Part shown: piece after piece, positions 1 to 8,413 of the stretch
Numbering within the stretch: the first letter of the stretch is position 1
How the letters are laid out: each line of letters opens with the position of its first letter
IMG/VR virus record: IMGVR_UViG_3300013092_000224
Span: 1 to 42,947 of that record
Direction: 5' to 3' (one strand)
DNA length: 42,947 bases
Source: a virus
Translations under genes and position numbers: made by a program
Notes under the pieces: generated by a model
The model's database searches: none
Told to the model about the DNA's origin: nothing
What the model saw: the letters and a program-made list of their open reading frames with translations, nothing else

Positions 1-2562
1 TTACGCGATAAAGATAGCGTTTGCAGTCGTGGCGTTGGCAGTAACCAGTGTCGTTCCAGCCACACCGACCAGCTCAACCAACGAGTCAGCCGTTGCGTTG
101 TTGTTGAACACATACGAGTTCGAACCGTGTGTGAACAAAGCGCTGTCGCCAGCATTCGTCACAACCACTGATTGAACTGCAGCGATCTTCTGTGCCAGCG
201 TAGCGCCAGCAGCGCTCGTTCCAGCAAACGTCACCAGACCCGCCGACACAGCTACAGTCAGTTCAGCAGCTGAGAAGCCCGTTGCTGCAGTTGCGGTGTA
301 CGCGGTCAAGCCGACGCTAGCAAAGTCAAGCGTGGAAGAGAACAAAGCACCGGAACCTACGTCGAAGCCAGTAATCGAGTCATAAGCCGACACCAGCGAA
401 TCACCAGCGGCAATCACGAATGTATCGGTCAGGCCGGCAGAGTGGTTGATACCAGTGGCATTGATTACGTCTGCACCTGTACCAGCGGTAACGGTAAAGG
501 AAGCCGTAGCGGTTACTGTCGTAGCCTGTGTGCCATGCGTGTAGGTAATCGTATCGTTACCTGCACCCGTCTTGATGTTCACAAGACCATTTGCACCATT
601 GGCCGCTACCCAGCTTGCGGCCGTGACCGTAACGGTGTCATTGCCTGTGCCAGTTTGAACCGTCACGTTGTCGTTCGTTGCGGTATCACCGACAGCAGCC
701 GTGGTCACCAACAGCGTTTGCGCGCCGCTAAAGGTGCCGCCTGCAAACGCAACAGCTTCGCCATCAGTCGCTGTGGTGAATGTCAGGTTCGAACCCGCAG
801 TCTTGAATGCCGAGTCATACCAGCCGCCGGTTGTAACCGATGCAGCAGCACCGGTGTGCGTCAAAGTAACCGTTTCAATGTTCGACAGACCCTTGAAGTC
901 ATCGTCGATCATGGTGGCGCCAGCGGAAGTGATGGTCAGCGAATCGGTACCGTCACCACCGTTGAGGGTGTTGTAAACCGCGCCCGATTGGAGCTGCGTT
1001 ACTGCCGTAGCGGTGAAAGCATCGTTACCCGCGCCGGAGTTGTAGGTGGAACCCACGGTACCCAGGGCGATAGAGTCAGCCACACCCGAACCGGTAACAG
1101 TGGAACCCGCAACCAAGTTACCAGCAATCGTCAGACCCACAGTGCCATTGCCGGTCAGGGCAGAAGCGTCAATCGTAACGGCCTTGGTGGTTGCAGCATT
1201 TTGCAGCTCGACAGACGTACCCTTCAGGTTGATGGCCGTCAGCTTGTCAGAAGTGATTGCGTTGATCTGAGTGACCTTCTCTGCAGCAGTTGCCGCGACA
1301 TTGGCCGACTCACCCGCATTGGTGGTGATATTCAATGTCTCGAAGCCGTTCATGGTTAATGCGCCGGTAAAGTCAGTCGCTTCCGTTGCCGCACCCGCAC
1401 CACTAAGCGAACCCGTACCCATCGTCAGGCTAAGCACATCGGACGTACCGGACGAATCAGCCAAAGCAAAGGAAGAACCGGCCATATCCGCACGCACTTT
1501 AACTGCCGCAGCTTGCGTCGCCGTCATCATCGTTGTTGCAGCTGTAGTGGTCGTCTCCAAGGCAGTAATACCCGCCAAGATGGACATATCCTGGTTGCCG
1601 GCTGTACGCAGAGTTTCAAAACCTGTGTAATAGGCCGCTTCGGCAGCACTATCCATGACGGTTGTAGAAGAAAGCACCAGCGTATCGGTACCTGCACCCG
1701 CAGCGATCATGCCAGCGGTCGGGGTTGCATAGACAGCCGTGGTGAATACGTCGTTGCCAGCACCACCTTTGAAGCTGGTCGTTGCCGTGCCGCCAGCAAT
1801 CGTCAGGCCGCCGGCGGTGAGGCCAGTTGCATCAATGGTCTTGAAGTTACCAGCAGTACCCAAATTAACTGAGGCTGCAGCACCAGCTACCGTTAATGCC
1901 GATGTGGTTGCGAAATCGCCAACGGTCAGAGTCGCAGTAAGGTTAGTTGCCGCATTGACAGTCAGACTCGTTACGGTATTCACACCAGCGCTATCAAGCT
2001 TGATCGTATCCACCGAGTTGGCAGCACCAGTCGAATTGATCGTAGCCTTGGTTACGCCAGCACTTGCAGTAGCAGTGATGTCGGCAACGCCGGTATTCAG
2101 GGTGCCGCCCGAGATATTGATGGTCTGGTCCGCAGTTGCTGTCGCGTAGGCGTAGCTCAGAATACCGTTCTTCGTTGCACCATCACCGACCATACCAACA
2201 GCCGAACCACTATTAAGTGCGGTCACCGTTGTGTTGCTATTTCCAGATGCCTCAACAGTGGTGATCGCGGACGAACCAACAGCAAATGTCGCAGCATGAA
2301 CACCCACGGTGCCGTCACCATCAACAGCTCTAATGCGTACGGTTTCGATGCTCGACATCGAAGCAGCCGGAACAGCAATATCTGCCACCAGAACATTGGC
2401 TGTGACAACCAGCGTATCAGTACCAGCGCCACCAACGAGCACATCCAACAAGCCGAGCGTGTTGTCGCCCGCTGTTGCGCTGACACCAGCATTAAACGTG
2501 TCGTTGTTGGCGGTGCCGGGGAAGCTGTCCGCGCCAGTAGTGAGGGTAATAGCGCGGCAACA
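1..2562 (-). pseudogene. Secreted repeat (RTX/S-layer-like) protein, 5' end missing
   Basis: An open frame of 853 codons ends at a TAA at position 1-3. It is extremely rich in Thr, Ala, Gly, Val and Ser and almost free of Cys. It has scattered calcium-binding-like repeats (GAGNDT, GGAGTDT, GTGNDT) among long beta-strand repeats, and a C-terminus of the kind seen in type I secreted surface proteins of Gram-negative bacteria. It is probably exported and lies on the cell surface. The frame has no credible start. It is closed upstream by a TGA at 2563-2565, and the good Shine-Dalgarno plus ATG at 2574-2561 lies in another frame and gives only 23 residues. The N-terminal part therefore seems lost by deletion, insertion or frameshift. 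TTG at 2451 is an alternative start but has no ribosome site. Likely host DNA beside the prophage. Confidence 0.7.
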
Positions 2563-2579
2563 TCACACTCCTTTACGCA

Positions 2580-2754
2580 TCAAACGGTTACGCCACTTTT
2601 GAATCGCCTTTTTTAGTCATATCCGACCAACTTCATACTTCAAAAGGAAGACTTTCACTCTCTTGCGATATTTATTGCGTCGTTTCAAACGGTTGGACGC
2701 ATTACCTATCTCTATAGATGCTATTTGCAGCCAATTCTCCCTACCAACTTCATA
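2580..2754. repeat. Degenerate duplicated segment upstream of the truncated gene
   Basis: TCAAACGGTT occurs at 2580-2589 and 2685-2694. CC[GT]ACCAACTTCATA occurs at 2623-2637 and 2740-2754 with 14 of 15 identities. The two matches are in the same order and 105 and 117 bases apart, as in an old, diverged tandem duplication. The stretch 2563-2776 holds no convincing gene. Read on the minus strand it encodes short basic peptides broken by stops, which could be the remains of a gene. Confidence 0.5.
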
Positions 2755-2776
2755 CCAAACCCGCCCCACCAAGCAT

Positions 2777-2811
2777 AAAAGCCACCCATTTTTGCTCTTT
2801 GGGTGGCTTTT
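2777..2811 (-). terminator. Intrinsic terminator after the HTH gene
   Basis: AAAAGCCACCC (2777-2787) pairs perfectly with GGGTGGCTTTT (2801-2811) around a 13-base loop. The A/T ends make it active in both directions. It lies 30 bases past the stop of the HTH regulator and separates it from the truncated surface-protein gene. Confidence 0.85.
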
Positions 2812-2841
2812 GTTGCTTTCCGGATTGACTTGGTCGTCGGC

Positions 2842-3102
2842 TCATTGTGGCGGATGAGGCGGGTTTTGTGCCTGCTCTGCCTTCAAGATGACGCCGATGG
2901 CGCCATCGTCCCTTGTGACGAATTCGACGCCGGCCTTGGTCAGTGCCTTGGTCACTTTGTTGATGGTGGAGCCGCGACTGTCCGCCAGCCCTCCTTCCAT
3001 CCTGAGCAACGCCGACATCGAGATGCCGGAGATTTCAAGCAGGTCTTCCCGGCTCCAGCCCAGCATGGCGCGGGCGGCGCGTATTTGTCTTCCGTCGAGC
3101 AT
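2842..3102 (-). CDS. Small XRE-family HTH regulator
   Basis: An 86-residue protein. Residues 5-60 read as a lambda-repressor-type helix-turn-helix: it opens QIRAARAMLGWSREDLLEIS, followed by GISMSALLRMEGGL, then a helix resembling the usual dimer region. The family binds operator DNA as a dimer. The protein is too short to carry the cleavage domain of a CI-type repressor. It is divergent from the integrase with 132 bases between them, so it could control the integrase promoter, but that is inference. A strong terminator follows it. It is the only complete stand-alone XRE protein near the integrase and so is the best visible candidate for a lysogeny or excision regulator, though it could equally be a host gene. 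Confidence 0.75.
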   Translation of the reverse strand: MLDGRQIRAARAMLGWSREDLLEISGISMSALLRMEGGLADSRGSTINKVTKALTKAGVEFVTRDDGAIGVILKAEQAQNPPHPPQ

Positions 3103-3173
3103 GGCCGACTCCTTGGTTGAGTGTGACTAGTCTTTTTTTGGTTGGTAAATATATCTGTTCTATTGGACGCCTT

Positions 3174-3206
3174 TTGTGTCTCTTGCGGTGCATTGTATCG
3201 TATTAT
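3174..3206 (+). promoter_or_regulatory. Possible integrase promoter
   Basis: TTGTGT (3174-3179), 16 bases, then TATCGT (3196-3201), with TATTAT overlapping just downstream. This AT-rich stretch is the natural place for the integrase promoter. The match to sigma-70 is only fair. Confidence 0.35.
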
Positions 3207-3234
3207 GGCCTTTAGTTGTTAAAGGAGCAAGACG

Positions 3235-4431
3235 ATGCCTACCCAAGCACTCACCGCCGAATTCCTGGCTACGCTGCCAGGTCGCGAGCCCGCATCCGGG
3301 GCCGTGAGTTACTTCGATACCGAGATTAAAGGCTTTCTGCTGGAACATCGCACCAGCGGTGGCGCCACTTACTATTTCCGCTACCGCGACGCGGCAAGCA
3401 AGGTGCGGATGCATCGCATTGGGCGGACGGAGGATATCGGCCTGTCGGATGCGCGCGCCAAGGCGCACAAGATGCGGCAGATGGTGATCGAGGGCGGCGA
3501 CCCGAAGGTGGAGAGCCATCGCTTCAAGGATGTGCCGACCTTTGGAGATTTTGTCCGGGATCGCTATCTTCCCTATGCCAATACCCGCAAGCGCAGCGCC
3601 TGGATGGATGAAAGCCTTCTACGCAATCACCTGCTGCCTTTGTTTGGCGAATTCCGAATGAACCGGGTCACACGCTCGGATGTGGTGACAATGCACCATG
3701 AGGCCAAGATCAAGGGCTACGCTGCCGGCACCTGCAACCGCTGGTTGGTGTTGATGAAGTTTATCTATAACTGTGCGATTCGCTGGGATGTTCTGCCGGC
3801 CGATGGCAATCCGTGCAAAGGGGTGGAGCCGTTTGAGGACAATGGGGCGCGGGAGCGATATCTGACCCAAGAGGAGGTGGGCCGGTTGTTCGATGAACTG
3901 GATACCAATCGCAATGTGCAGGTGGCGCAGGTGATTCGATTGCTGCTCTACACCGGCGCCAGGAAGCGGGAGATTCTGGATGCGCGGTGGGAACACATCG
4001 ATTTCAATCGGCACATTCTGACGGTGCCGCTGTCGAAGTCGGGTAAGCCGCGCCATATTCCGCTTTCGGATGCGGCGATGGAAATTTTTCAGTTGCTGCC
4101 GCGCGATCCGGCGGTTCCGTGGGTTTTTTACAATCCGAAGACGAAGAAGCCACTGGTGTCGATATTTTGCGCTTGGGGGACAATCCGCAAGAAGGTGGGC
4201 TTGCCGGAGGTGCGGCTGCACGATCTGCGGCATTCGTTTGCGAGCTTTTTAGTGAATTCGGGACGGTCGCTGTACGAGGTGCAGAAGCTGTTGGGGCACT
4301 ACGATCCGAAGGTGACGATGCGTTATGCGCACCTGTCGCCGGGGGCGTTGATCGAGGCGGCGAATATCGTGGGGGATTTGGTGGGGAGGAGAAAGGTGGT
4401 TGTGGCATCGGCGGCGATGGGGGTGGCGTGA
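3235..4431 (+). CDS. int: Tyrosine recombinase / phage integrase
   Basis: A 398-residue site-specific recombinase that would cut and rejoin attP and attB. The N-terminal 90 residues resemble the DUF4102-type arm-binding domain, residues about 100-190 the SAM-like core-binding domain, and 205-370 the catalytic domain. The catalytic set is visible: Arg243 in TGARKRE, a Lys in SKSGK near 270, His329 and Arg332 in HDLRH, His355 in LLGH and the nucleophile Tyr364 in MRYAHL. The start is set by AAAGGAG seven bases before the ATG. The gene points into the phage, so the attachment site is expected just to its left, but no core repeat was recognised. Confidence 0.95.
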   Translation: MPTQALTAEFLATLPGREPASGAVSYFDTEIKGFLLEHRTSGGATYYFRYRDAASKVRMHRIGRTEDIGLSDARAKAHKMRQMVIEGGDPKVESHRFKDVPTFGDFVRDRYLPYANTRKRSAWMDESLLRNHLLPLFGEFRMNRVTRSDVVTMHHEAKIKGYAAGTCNRWLVLMKFIYNCAIRWDVLPADGNPCKGVEPFEDNGARERYLTQEEVGRLFDELDTNRNVQVAQVIRLLLYTGARKREILDARWEHIDFNRHILTVPLSKSGKPRHIPLSDAAMEIFQLLPRDPAVPWVFYNPKTKKPLVSIFCAWGTIRKKVGLPEVRLHDLRHSFASFLVNSGRSLYEVQKLLGHYDPKVTMRYAHLSPGALIEAANIVGDLVGRRKVVVASAAMGVA

Positions 4432-4468
4432 CAGATTGCGTGACAGGAAAGTATCGCGCGTTGGTACT

Positions 4469-5710
4469 CTACTGCCCCCACAAGGTCGAGATAGGGGCAG
4501 CCCAGAGACGATCCCCCAGTTGCAGAGTCTCGGAGCCATCGTAGAGACTCACCCCCAGCTTGAACTGGTCTCCAGCGATACTGGCCAGCCGTTTGAGGCC
4601 GCGCAAGTCGCTTTCCTTGACCGAAGCCGCTGCCTTGATCTCCACCCCGACCAATTGTCCACCCGAGTTCTCGACGACCACGTCAACTTCAAATTGATCG
4701 TGATCGCGGTAGTAGAGCAATCGGTAGTCACCGTCGGCGGTTGTGGCGTGCTTGAGTAGTTCCCCATAAACGAAGGTTTCCAGCACATTGCCAAACTTCC
4801 TGCGATCCTGCTGCACCATGGCCGGCGTCAAATCAATCAGGGTAGACAGCAGACCTGAATCGATGAATTGCACCTTGGGAGTTTTCACGACACGGTTGAG
4901 CCTGTTCCGGGCCCAGACCTCGACTCGCTTGAGCAGGTACATCTGCTCGAACACACTGACGTACCGGGCTGCCGTCTTGTGATCCAGACCTACCTGGCCA
5001 CCCAATTGCGTGTAGTTGCACATCTGACCCGATATCTGCGCCAATGCCCGCAAAAAACGGGGCAGCTGGTCAAGCCGGTCGATGCCAACCACATCGCGGA
5101 CATCGCGTTGAATGATGGCGTCAATGTACTGCCTGGCCCAAGCCGTGCGCCGGCGTGGCGTGGCGCGCGAGACGGCTTCTGGATAACCGCCACGCAACAC
5201 CGCTTCGACCAGCGCATCTCCCACCAGAGGGGCAAACACTTTGGGCAGATGCCCTGCGAAGGCACTGTCCAGCCAATTAGTTGAGGTGCCATGCATCTCA
5301 CTTTGCGACAAAGGCAGCAGCGTCAAGGTTTCCATCCGCCCAGCCAGTGAATCCGCCACCGTGGGCAGTGTCATTAAATTTGCCGACCCCGTCAGCAGGA
5401 AGCGTCCGGGGCGCCGATCCTCATCCACAGTTTTCTTGATGGCAAGCAGCAGCTGTGGGGCGCGCTGAATTTCATCAATCACTGCCCGATCCAGGCTACG
5501 AATCATCCCTACCGGGTCTTCCCTGGCCGCCAACTGAGTCAGCTCATCATCAAGAGTGAGGTAGCGCAGCCCTTGATCAGCCATCTGGCGTACCAACGTG
5601 GTCTTTCCGGCCTGCCGTGGGCCGGCGATCAGAACGACGGGCGTATCTGTCAGCGCCTCGACAACTCGCTCTTTGATAAGCCGTGGATAGAGGGGGGATG
5701 GTGCGTTCAT
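4469..5710 (-). CDS. AAA-type ATPase with DUF4143 domain
   Basis: A 413-residue protein. The Walker A is GPRQAGKTT (residues 30-38), the Walker B ends in VIDEIQ (residues 78-82) and a sensor-like LLTGSANL follows near 105-112. This is the AAA_14 arrangement. The C-terminal half matches the DUF4143 type, with a PD-(D/E)XK-like patch (FEVDVVVENSGG then VGVEIKA) near 340-365. Family members are widespread in bacteria and their role is mostly unknown; some are suspected of acting in defence or regulation. The gene is convergent with the integrase (37 bases between stops) and monocistronic. It has no Shine-Dalgarno and a near-consensus promoter directly before the ATG, suggesting a leaderless message. 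Probably a moron expressed in the lysogen. Confidence 0.85.
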   Translation of the reverse strand: MNAPSPLYPRLIKERVVEALTDTPVVLIAGPRQAGKTTLVRQMADQGLRYLTLDDELTQLAAREDPVGMIRSLDRAVIDEIQRAPQLLLAIKKTVDEDRRPGRFLLTGSANLMTLPTVADSLAGRMETLTLLPLSQSEMHGTSTNWLDSAFAGHLPKVFAPLVGDALVEAVLRGGYPEAVSRATPRRRTAWARQYIDAIIQRDVRDVVGIDRLDQLPRFLRALAQISGQMCNYTQLGGQVGLDHKTAARYVSVFEQMYLLKRVEVWARNRLNRVVKTPKVQFIDSGLLSTLIDLTPAMVQQDRRKFGNVLETFVYGELLKHATTADGDYRLLYYRDHDQFEVDVVVENSGGQLVGVEIKAAASVKESDLRGLKRLASIAGDQFKLGVSLYDGSETLQLGDRLWAAPISTLWGQ

Positions 5711-5718
5711 AGTTGCAC

Positions 5719-5747
5719 ATAGTATCGTGCCGCTGGGAATCTATCAA
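5719..5747 (-). promoter_or_regulatory. Strong sigma-70 promoter of the AAA/DUF4143 gene
   Basis: On the minus strand TTGATA (5747-5742), a 17-base spacer, then TACTAT (5724-5719). The expected start of transcription is about 5712, only about two bases before the ATG at 5710, which leaves no room for a ribosome binding site. Confidence 0.65.
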
Positions 5748-5807
5748 CGTAAATCAGGGAAATTGTATCCGTGCAATTGGGAATATAAAGACGTAAAACG
5801 GGGAATC
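5735..5807. repeat. Degenerate direct repeat, possible transposon-end remnant
   Basis: Two copies of the pattern GGGAAT-N6-ACGTAAA-N3-GGGAA begin at 5735 and 5779. They agree at about 22 of 29 positions. They could be operators or the repeated transposase sites of an insertion-sequence end; no transposase is present. Confidence 0.45.
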
Positions 5808-6128
5808 ACGCAGCTTCTAAACGCAAAATATCCCCGCCCCCATCACCACATGGATGATGAGATCGTGGTCTCGTTAAGTCAGATTGTTGTGTCAGGCGTG
5901 GCGAGCAACGCCACATCGGCCTCGCGCATGAACACCTGAGAAACCAGCGCCACAAACCTTCAGTTCCACACGTTTGCTCCATCCCCCTTTACGGCATTTG
6001 TCTCAGGAGCCGCCGCGAATGACGACAACCCCATGTTTAACAATCAATTTCAATCAAATAGCGCTTGATGTTTTTTGCACGTAGAGCGTACATGGCATCA
6101 CCAACAACGACGTCACAAGGAGAAGCAA

Positions 6129-6344
6129 ATGAGCAACGCCCTCACCCCACTGCTGAATCTGATCGCACAGAAGCACCTTGAAATTGACACTCTGGAAACC
6201 CGCCACTCTGACGGCCTCGACTTCCACGAGGTGGCCGTTTGGACGCTTCGCGACGCCTTGGAGGCGGCTTACAAGATCGGCCTTGAGGCGGGATTGGCAC
6301 AACCCCGTCACAGCCATGGCCCAGCCTGCGATTTCGAGGCGTGA
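6129..6344 (+). CDS. DUF6900-like small protein
   Basis: A 71-residue acidic protein whose core (residues 9-55, with LETRHSDGLDFHEVAVW and RDALEAAYKIG) matches what I recall of DUF6900, a short domain of unknown function in proteobacterial mobile elements. The start at 6129 is chosen because AAGGAG lies a few bases upstream; an in-frame ATG at 6075 lacks a ribosome site. It is first in a plus-strand set with the DUF3489 gene 53 bases downstream. Confidence 0.7.
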   Translation: MSNALTPLLNLIAQKHLEIDTLETRHSDGLDFHEVAVWTLRDALEAAYKIGLEAGLAQPRHSHGPACDFEA

Positions 6345-6397
6345 CCGATCAGCCTTCACAGCGACACCCATCATCGACAACGACAAGGAGCCTCAAA

Positions 6398-7006
6398 ATG
6401 AGCACACCCAAATCCACCGCATTGACCGAACGCCAGCTTGACCTGATCACCCGCGCTCATCTGGATAGCAACGGCCTGATCGAACCCCTGCTCAAATTGA
6501 AGGGCGGCGCCAAACTCAAGATGATCGCCAGCCTCTCGCAACGTGGCCTGATCGCGCAGGTTGAAGGCCAGTGGCGCCTCACGCCGACGGCCGTGGCCAT
6601 CGCCAAGGGTGAGGCGCCGCCGGTCACGCCAATCTCGCCAACTCTGCTGGCAGCGACGGACTCCATCGCCGCCGATCTTGAGATCGAAGCCGCTGTCTCT
6701 GCAGCTGGCTCCGCTTGGAAGGCATTGAAGAATTCTGCCGGACAACGTCAGCTCAAGGGCGGTGACGACGGCAAACCCCGCACCCGGCCATACAGCAAGC
6801 AAGCCACGGTGATCGAGATGCTCCAACGCCCCGATGGCACCACCATCGCCCAGATCTGCGAGGTGACGGGTTGGTTGCCGCACACCGTGCGCGGCACTAT
6901 GGCCGGCGCGCTCAAGAAAAAGCTCGGGCTCATCATTGTTTCCAAGAAAATCGATGGGACAAACAGCGGCCTCCGGGTCTATCGAATTGAGCAGGGGGCA
7001 CAGTGA
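6398..7006 (+). CDS. DUF3489-like protein
   Basis: A 202-residue protein. The C-terminal half (about 125-200: QATVIEMLQRPDGTTIAQI, then TGWLPHTVRGTMAGALKKKLG and GLRVYRI) has the form of the DUF3489 winged-helix-like domain. The N-terminal part (LTERQLDLITRAH..GLI) is also a small helical module. It is likely to bind nucleic acid, by fold only. The start at 6398 follows an AAGGAG eight bases upstream; an in-frame ATG at 6341 overlaps the previous gene and has no ribosome site. It overlaps the next gene by four bases. Confidence 0.75.
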   Translation: MSTPKSTALTERQLDLITRAHLDSNGLIEPLLKLKGGAKLKMIASLSQRGLIAQVEGQWRLTPTAVAIAKGEAPPVTPISPTLLAATDSIAADLEIEAAVSAAGSAWKALKNSAGQRQLKGGDDGKPRTRPYSKQATVIEMLQRPDGTTIAQICEVTGWLPHTVRGTMAGALKKKLGLIIVSKKIDGTNSGLRVYRIEQGAQ

Positions 7007-7203
7007 AGCAGATCATGATCGTCAAACTTCAGACGGGCTGGAAAGTCACTTTCGCCGGTACCGCGTACACCATCACCGGCGCCACGAAACTCCGGGGCAA
7101 GGTTCTTTATCTGCTCAAGGACGACCAAGGCAGACAACATTCCCTGGATCAGAAGCGGCTGCTCGAGGGGCAACGTGAGAATTGGTTGCAGGTGCTGGGG
7201 TAA
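7003..7203 (+). CDS. Small unknown protein, translationally coupled
   Basis: A 66-residue basic protein that starts with GTG inside the stop of the DUF3489 gene (GTGA overlap), so translation is probably coupled. It looks like a compact beta-rich fold (VKLQTGWKVTFAGTAYTITGA, then VLYLLKDDQGRQHSLDQKRLLEG). No family is recognised. Its conserved layout behind DUF6900 and DUF3489 suggests the three act together. Confidence 0.6.
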   Translation: MKQIMIVKLQTGWKVTFAGTAYTITGATKLRGKVLYLLKDDQGRQHSLDQKRLLEGQRENWLQVLG

Positions 7204-7228
7204 TACGACAGCCGTGCATGAGGGATCG

Positions 7229-7247
7229 GGGCGGCAGGACGCCGCCC
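7229..7247. terminator. GC hairpin between convergent genes
   Basis: GGGCGGC (7229-7235) pairs with GCCGCCC (7241-7247) around AGGAC. It lies between the convergent 66-residue gene and the HU gene. No T-run follows on either strand, so it is a weak terminator candidate. Confidence 0.35.
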
Positions 7248-7260
7248 TGTGCAGCGTAGG

Positions 7261-7560
7261 TTACTTCTTCTTGCCGGTACTCTTGGCAGCGGCCACTGCC
7301 TGTTTGAAAGTAGCACCAGCGGTAAACTTCGGCACGGTGGTCGCTGCGATCTTGAGCGTCGCGCCGGTACTAGGGTTCCTGCCTTCGCGGGCGGCGCGTG
7401 TCGCTGCCTTGAAAGCGCCGAAGCCGATGAGCGACACGTCATCCCCCTTCGCCACGGTGTCGATAATGGTTTCCAGCAGGGCATCCACGGCTTTGCCGGC
7501 ATCCACTTTGGTGAGTTCGGATTTGGCGGCAATGGCGGCGATCAGCTCGGTTTTGTTCAT
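7261..7560 (-). CDS. HU-family DNA-binding protein
   Basis: A 99-residue histone-like protein that would bind and bend DNA as a dimer. The N-terminal helices (MNKTELIAAIAAKSELTKVD), the GFG turn near residue 47 and the arm motif GRNPSTGA near 60-67 are typical. The C-terminus is extended by Ala/Lys residues (AVAAAKSTGKKK), so it is slightly longer than the usual 90 residues. It has its own promoter and AGGAG site. It may help integration, replication or packaging, or it may be an acquired host nucleoid protein. Confidence 0.92.
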   Translation of the reverse strand: MNKTELIAAIAAKSELTKVDAGKAVDALLETIIDTVAKGDDVSLIGFGAFKAATRAAREGRNPSTGATLKIAATTVPKFTAGATFKQAVAAAKSTGKKK

Positions 7561-7595
7561 GGGGGTGCTCCTGTGGATTGGTTTTTAGTGCGGCT

Positions 7596-7624
7596 ATCCT
7601 AACAACCGGTGAATGATATGTAAA
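7596..7624 (-). promoter_or_regulatory. Sigma-70 promoter of the HU gene
   Basis: On the minus strand TTTACA (7624-7619), a 17-base spacer and TAGGAT (7601-7596). Its −10 box lies 36 bases before the HU start codon, with AGGAG in the leader. Confidence 0.55.
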
Positions 7625-7704
7625 TATCTCTTATTCCGCTTGTCTTTGATGCCCAGAAGAGCGTTACTACGGTTGTCGAAACGATCAACGCCAAGGAGAT
7701 GAAG

Positions 7705-8070
7705 ATGAACAGCAACCCACAAATCCCCGTTACCACCAACGAATCCTGGGGCTTCACCGGGACGATGAACGAACACGCCAAAGCCGCCTGGCCCATCGCG
7801 ATGACCGCCATTTCCAACGCCACCTGCCAGCCCCTTGAATCAGCCAGGGATTTCCTCGACAGCCGCCATGGACGCCACTTTGCCGACTCGGTACAGAACG
7901 GCCTTTACCAAGGGCTCACCTTGGAGGCCGCGATTGCCGCTACTACGCAGGCGTGGATGGGTTGGACGATTGGCCGGGCGACCAGCCGCGATTACGGCAT
8001 CCCTCGCGGCTTGCCCTACCTGACAGGGTTTGTGATCCACTGCGAAATCGCAGAGGAAATGGCGGCCTGA
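7705..8070 (+). CDS. Unknown 121-residue protein
   Basis: No family recognised with confidence. The protein is of average composition with conserved-looking aromatic patches (WGFTGTM near 15, WMGWTIGR near 88) and no membrane segment or signal peptide. The start at 7705 is preferred because AAGGAG ends six bases before it; the earlier in-frame ATG at 7699 directly abuts that site. It is the last plus-strand gene before the minus-strand phage operon and is convergent with it. Confidence 0.65.
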   Translation: MNSNPQIPVTTNESWGFTGTMNEHAKAAWPIAMTAISNATCQPLESARDFLDSRHGRHFADSVQNGLYQGLTLEAAIAATTQAWMGWTIGRATSRDYGIPRGLPYLTGFVIHCEIAEEMAA

Positions 8071-8078
8071 CCTTAAAA

Positions 8079-8339
8079 CTACGTTTTCGCCGCGATCGTT
8101 CCATCCGAATGGTAAGCCGACACGATGGACGCGATCAGCGGTTCCGCCAGCTTCCACACCGTCTCGAATTCCGCCTCAATATCCGGCGCGGCCTGTGCCG
8201 CTGTTTGCAACATGGTTCGTGCAATCGCCAGTTTGTCGCTACCGGCGGAATTCGGGAAGGCCTGTTGAATGGCGATGATGATGGCTTGCAGGATGGGGAT
8301 AAGCTGAATAGCAAGTTTGATGATGGCAAAAAAGTTCAT
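8079..8339 (-). CDS. Small protein with hydrophobic N-terminus, lysis region
   Basis: An 86-residue protein. Residues 1-28 are strongly hydrophobic (FFAIIKLAIQLIPILQAIIIAI) and would form one membrane segment; the rest is a helical acidic tail. It is the last gene of the phage late operon, behind the holin-like and lysozyme-like genes, so a role in lysis or an accessory membrane role is plausible. No family was recognised. Confidence 0.6.
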   Translation of the reverse strand: MNFFAIIKLAIQLIPILQAIIIAIQQAFPNSAGSDKLAIARTMLQTAAQAAPDIEAEFETVWKLAEPLIASIVSAYHSDGTIAAKT

Positions 8340-8413
8340 GGCATGGCTCCTTGGGTTGGTTGTGCTACGGGTAAATCTTGCAGGTGACGTGAATAACCAG
8401 TCCGTCGAAACGG

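Larger units (their letters stand above)
5711..6128. other. Intergenic control region between divergent genes
   Basis: 418 bases without a credible gene. It holds the promoter of the ATPase (5719-5747), a degenerate direct repeat (5735-5807) and an AT-rich stretch near 6038-6085 that should carry the plus-strand promoter for the DUF6900 gene, although no clean sigma-70 pair stands out. A 70-residue open frame from 5727 has no ribosome site and runs through the repeats, so it was not called. Confidence 0.6.

Noticed and set aside
100-820. tRNA-like GTTCGAA stretches
   Set aside because: They are codons within the repeat protein, with no acceptor stem, anticodon arm or D-arm around them. No tRNA was seen anywhere in the window.
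442-1359. Plus-strand open frame of 305 codons across the surface-protein gene
   Set aside because: It is the antisense of a long, strongly biased repeat gene. The peptide is Arg/Cys/Gly-rich without any family character, and no ribosome site was seen.
2842-3234. Attachment site core shared with the right end
   Set aside because: I compared the DNA left of the integrase with 42225-42690 by eye and found no shared run of ten or more bases. The right att site may lie beyond the window.
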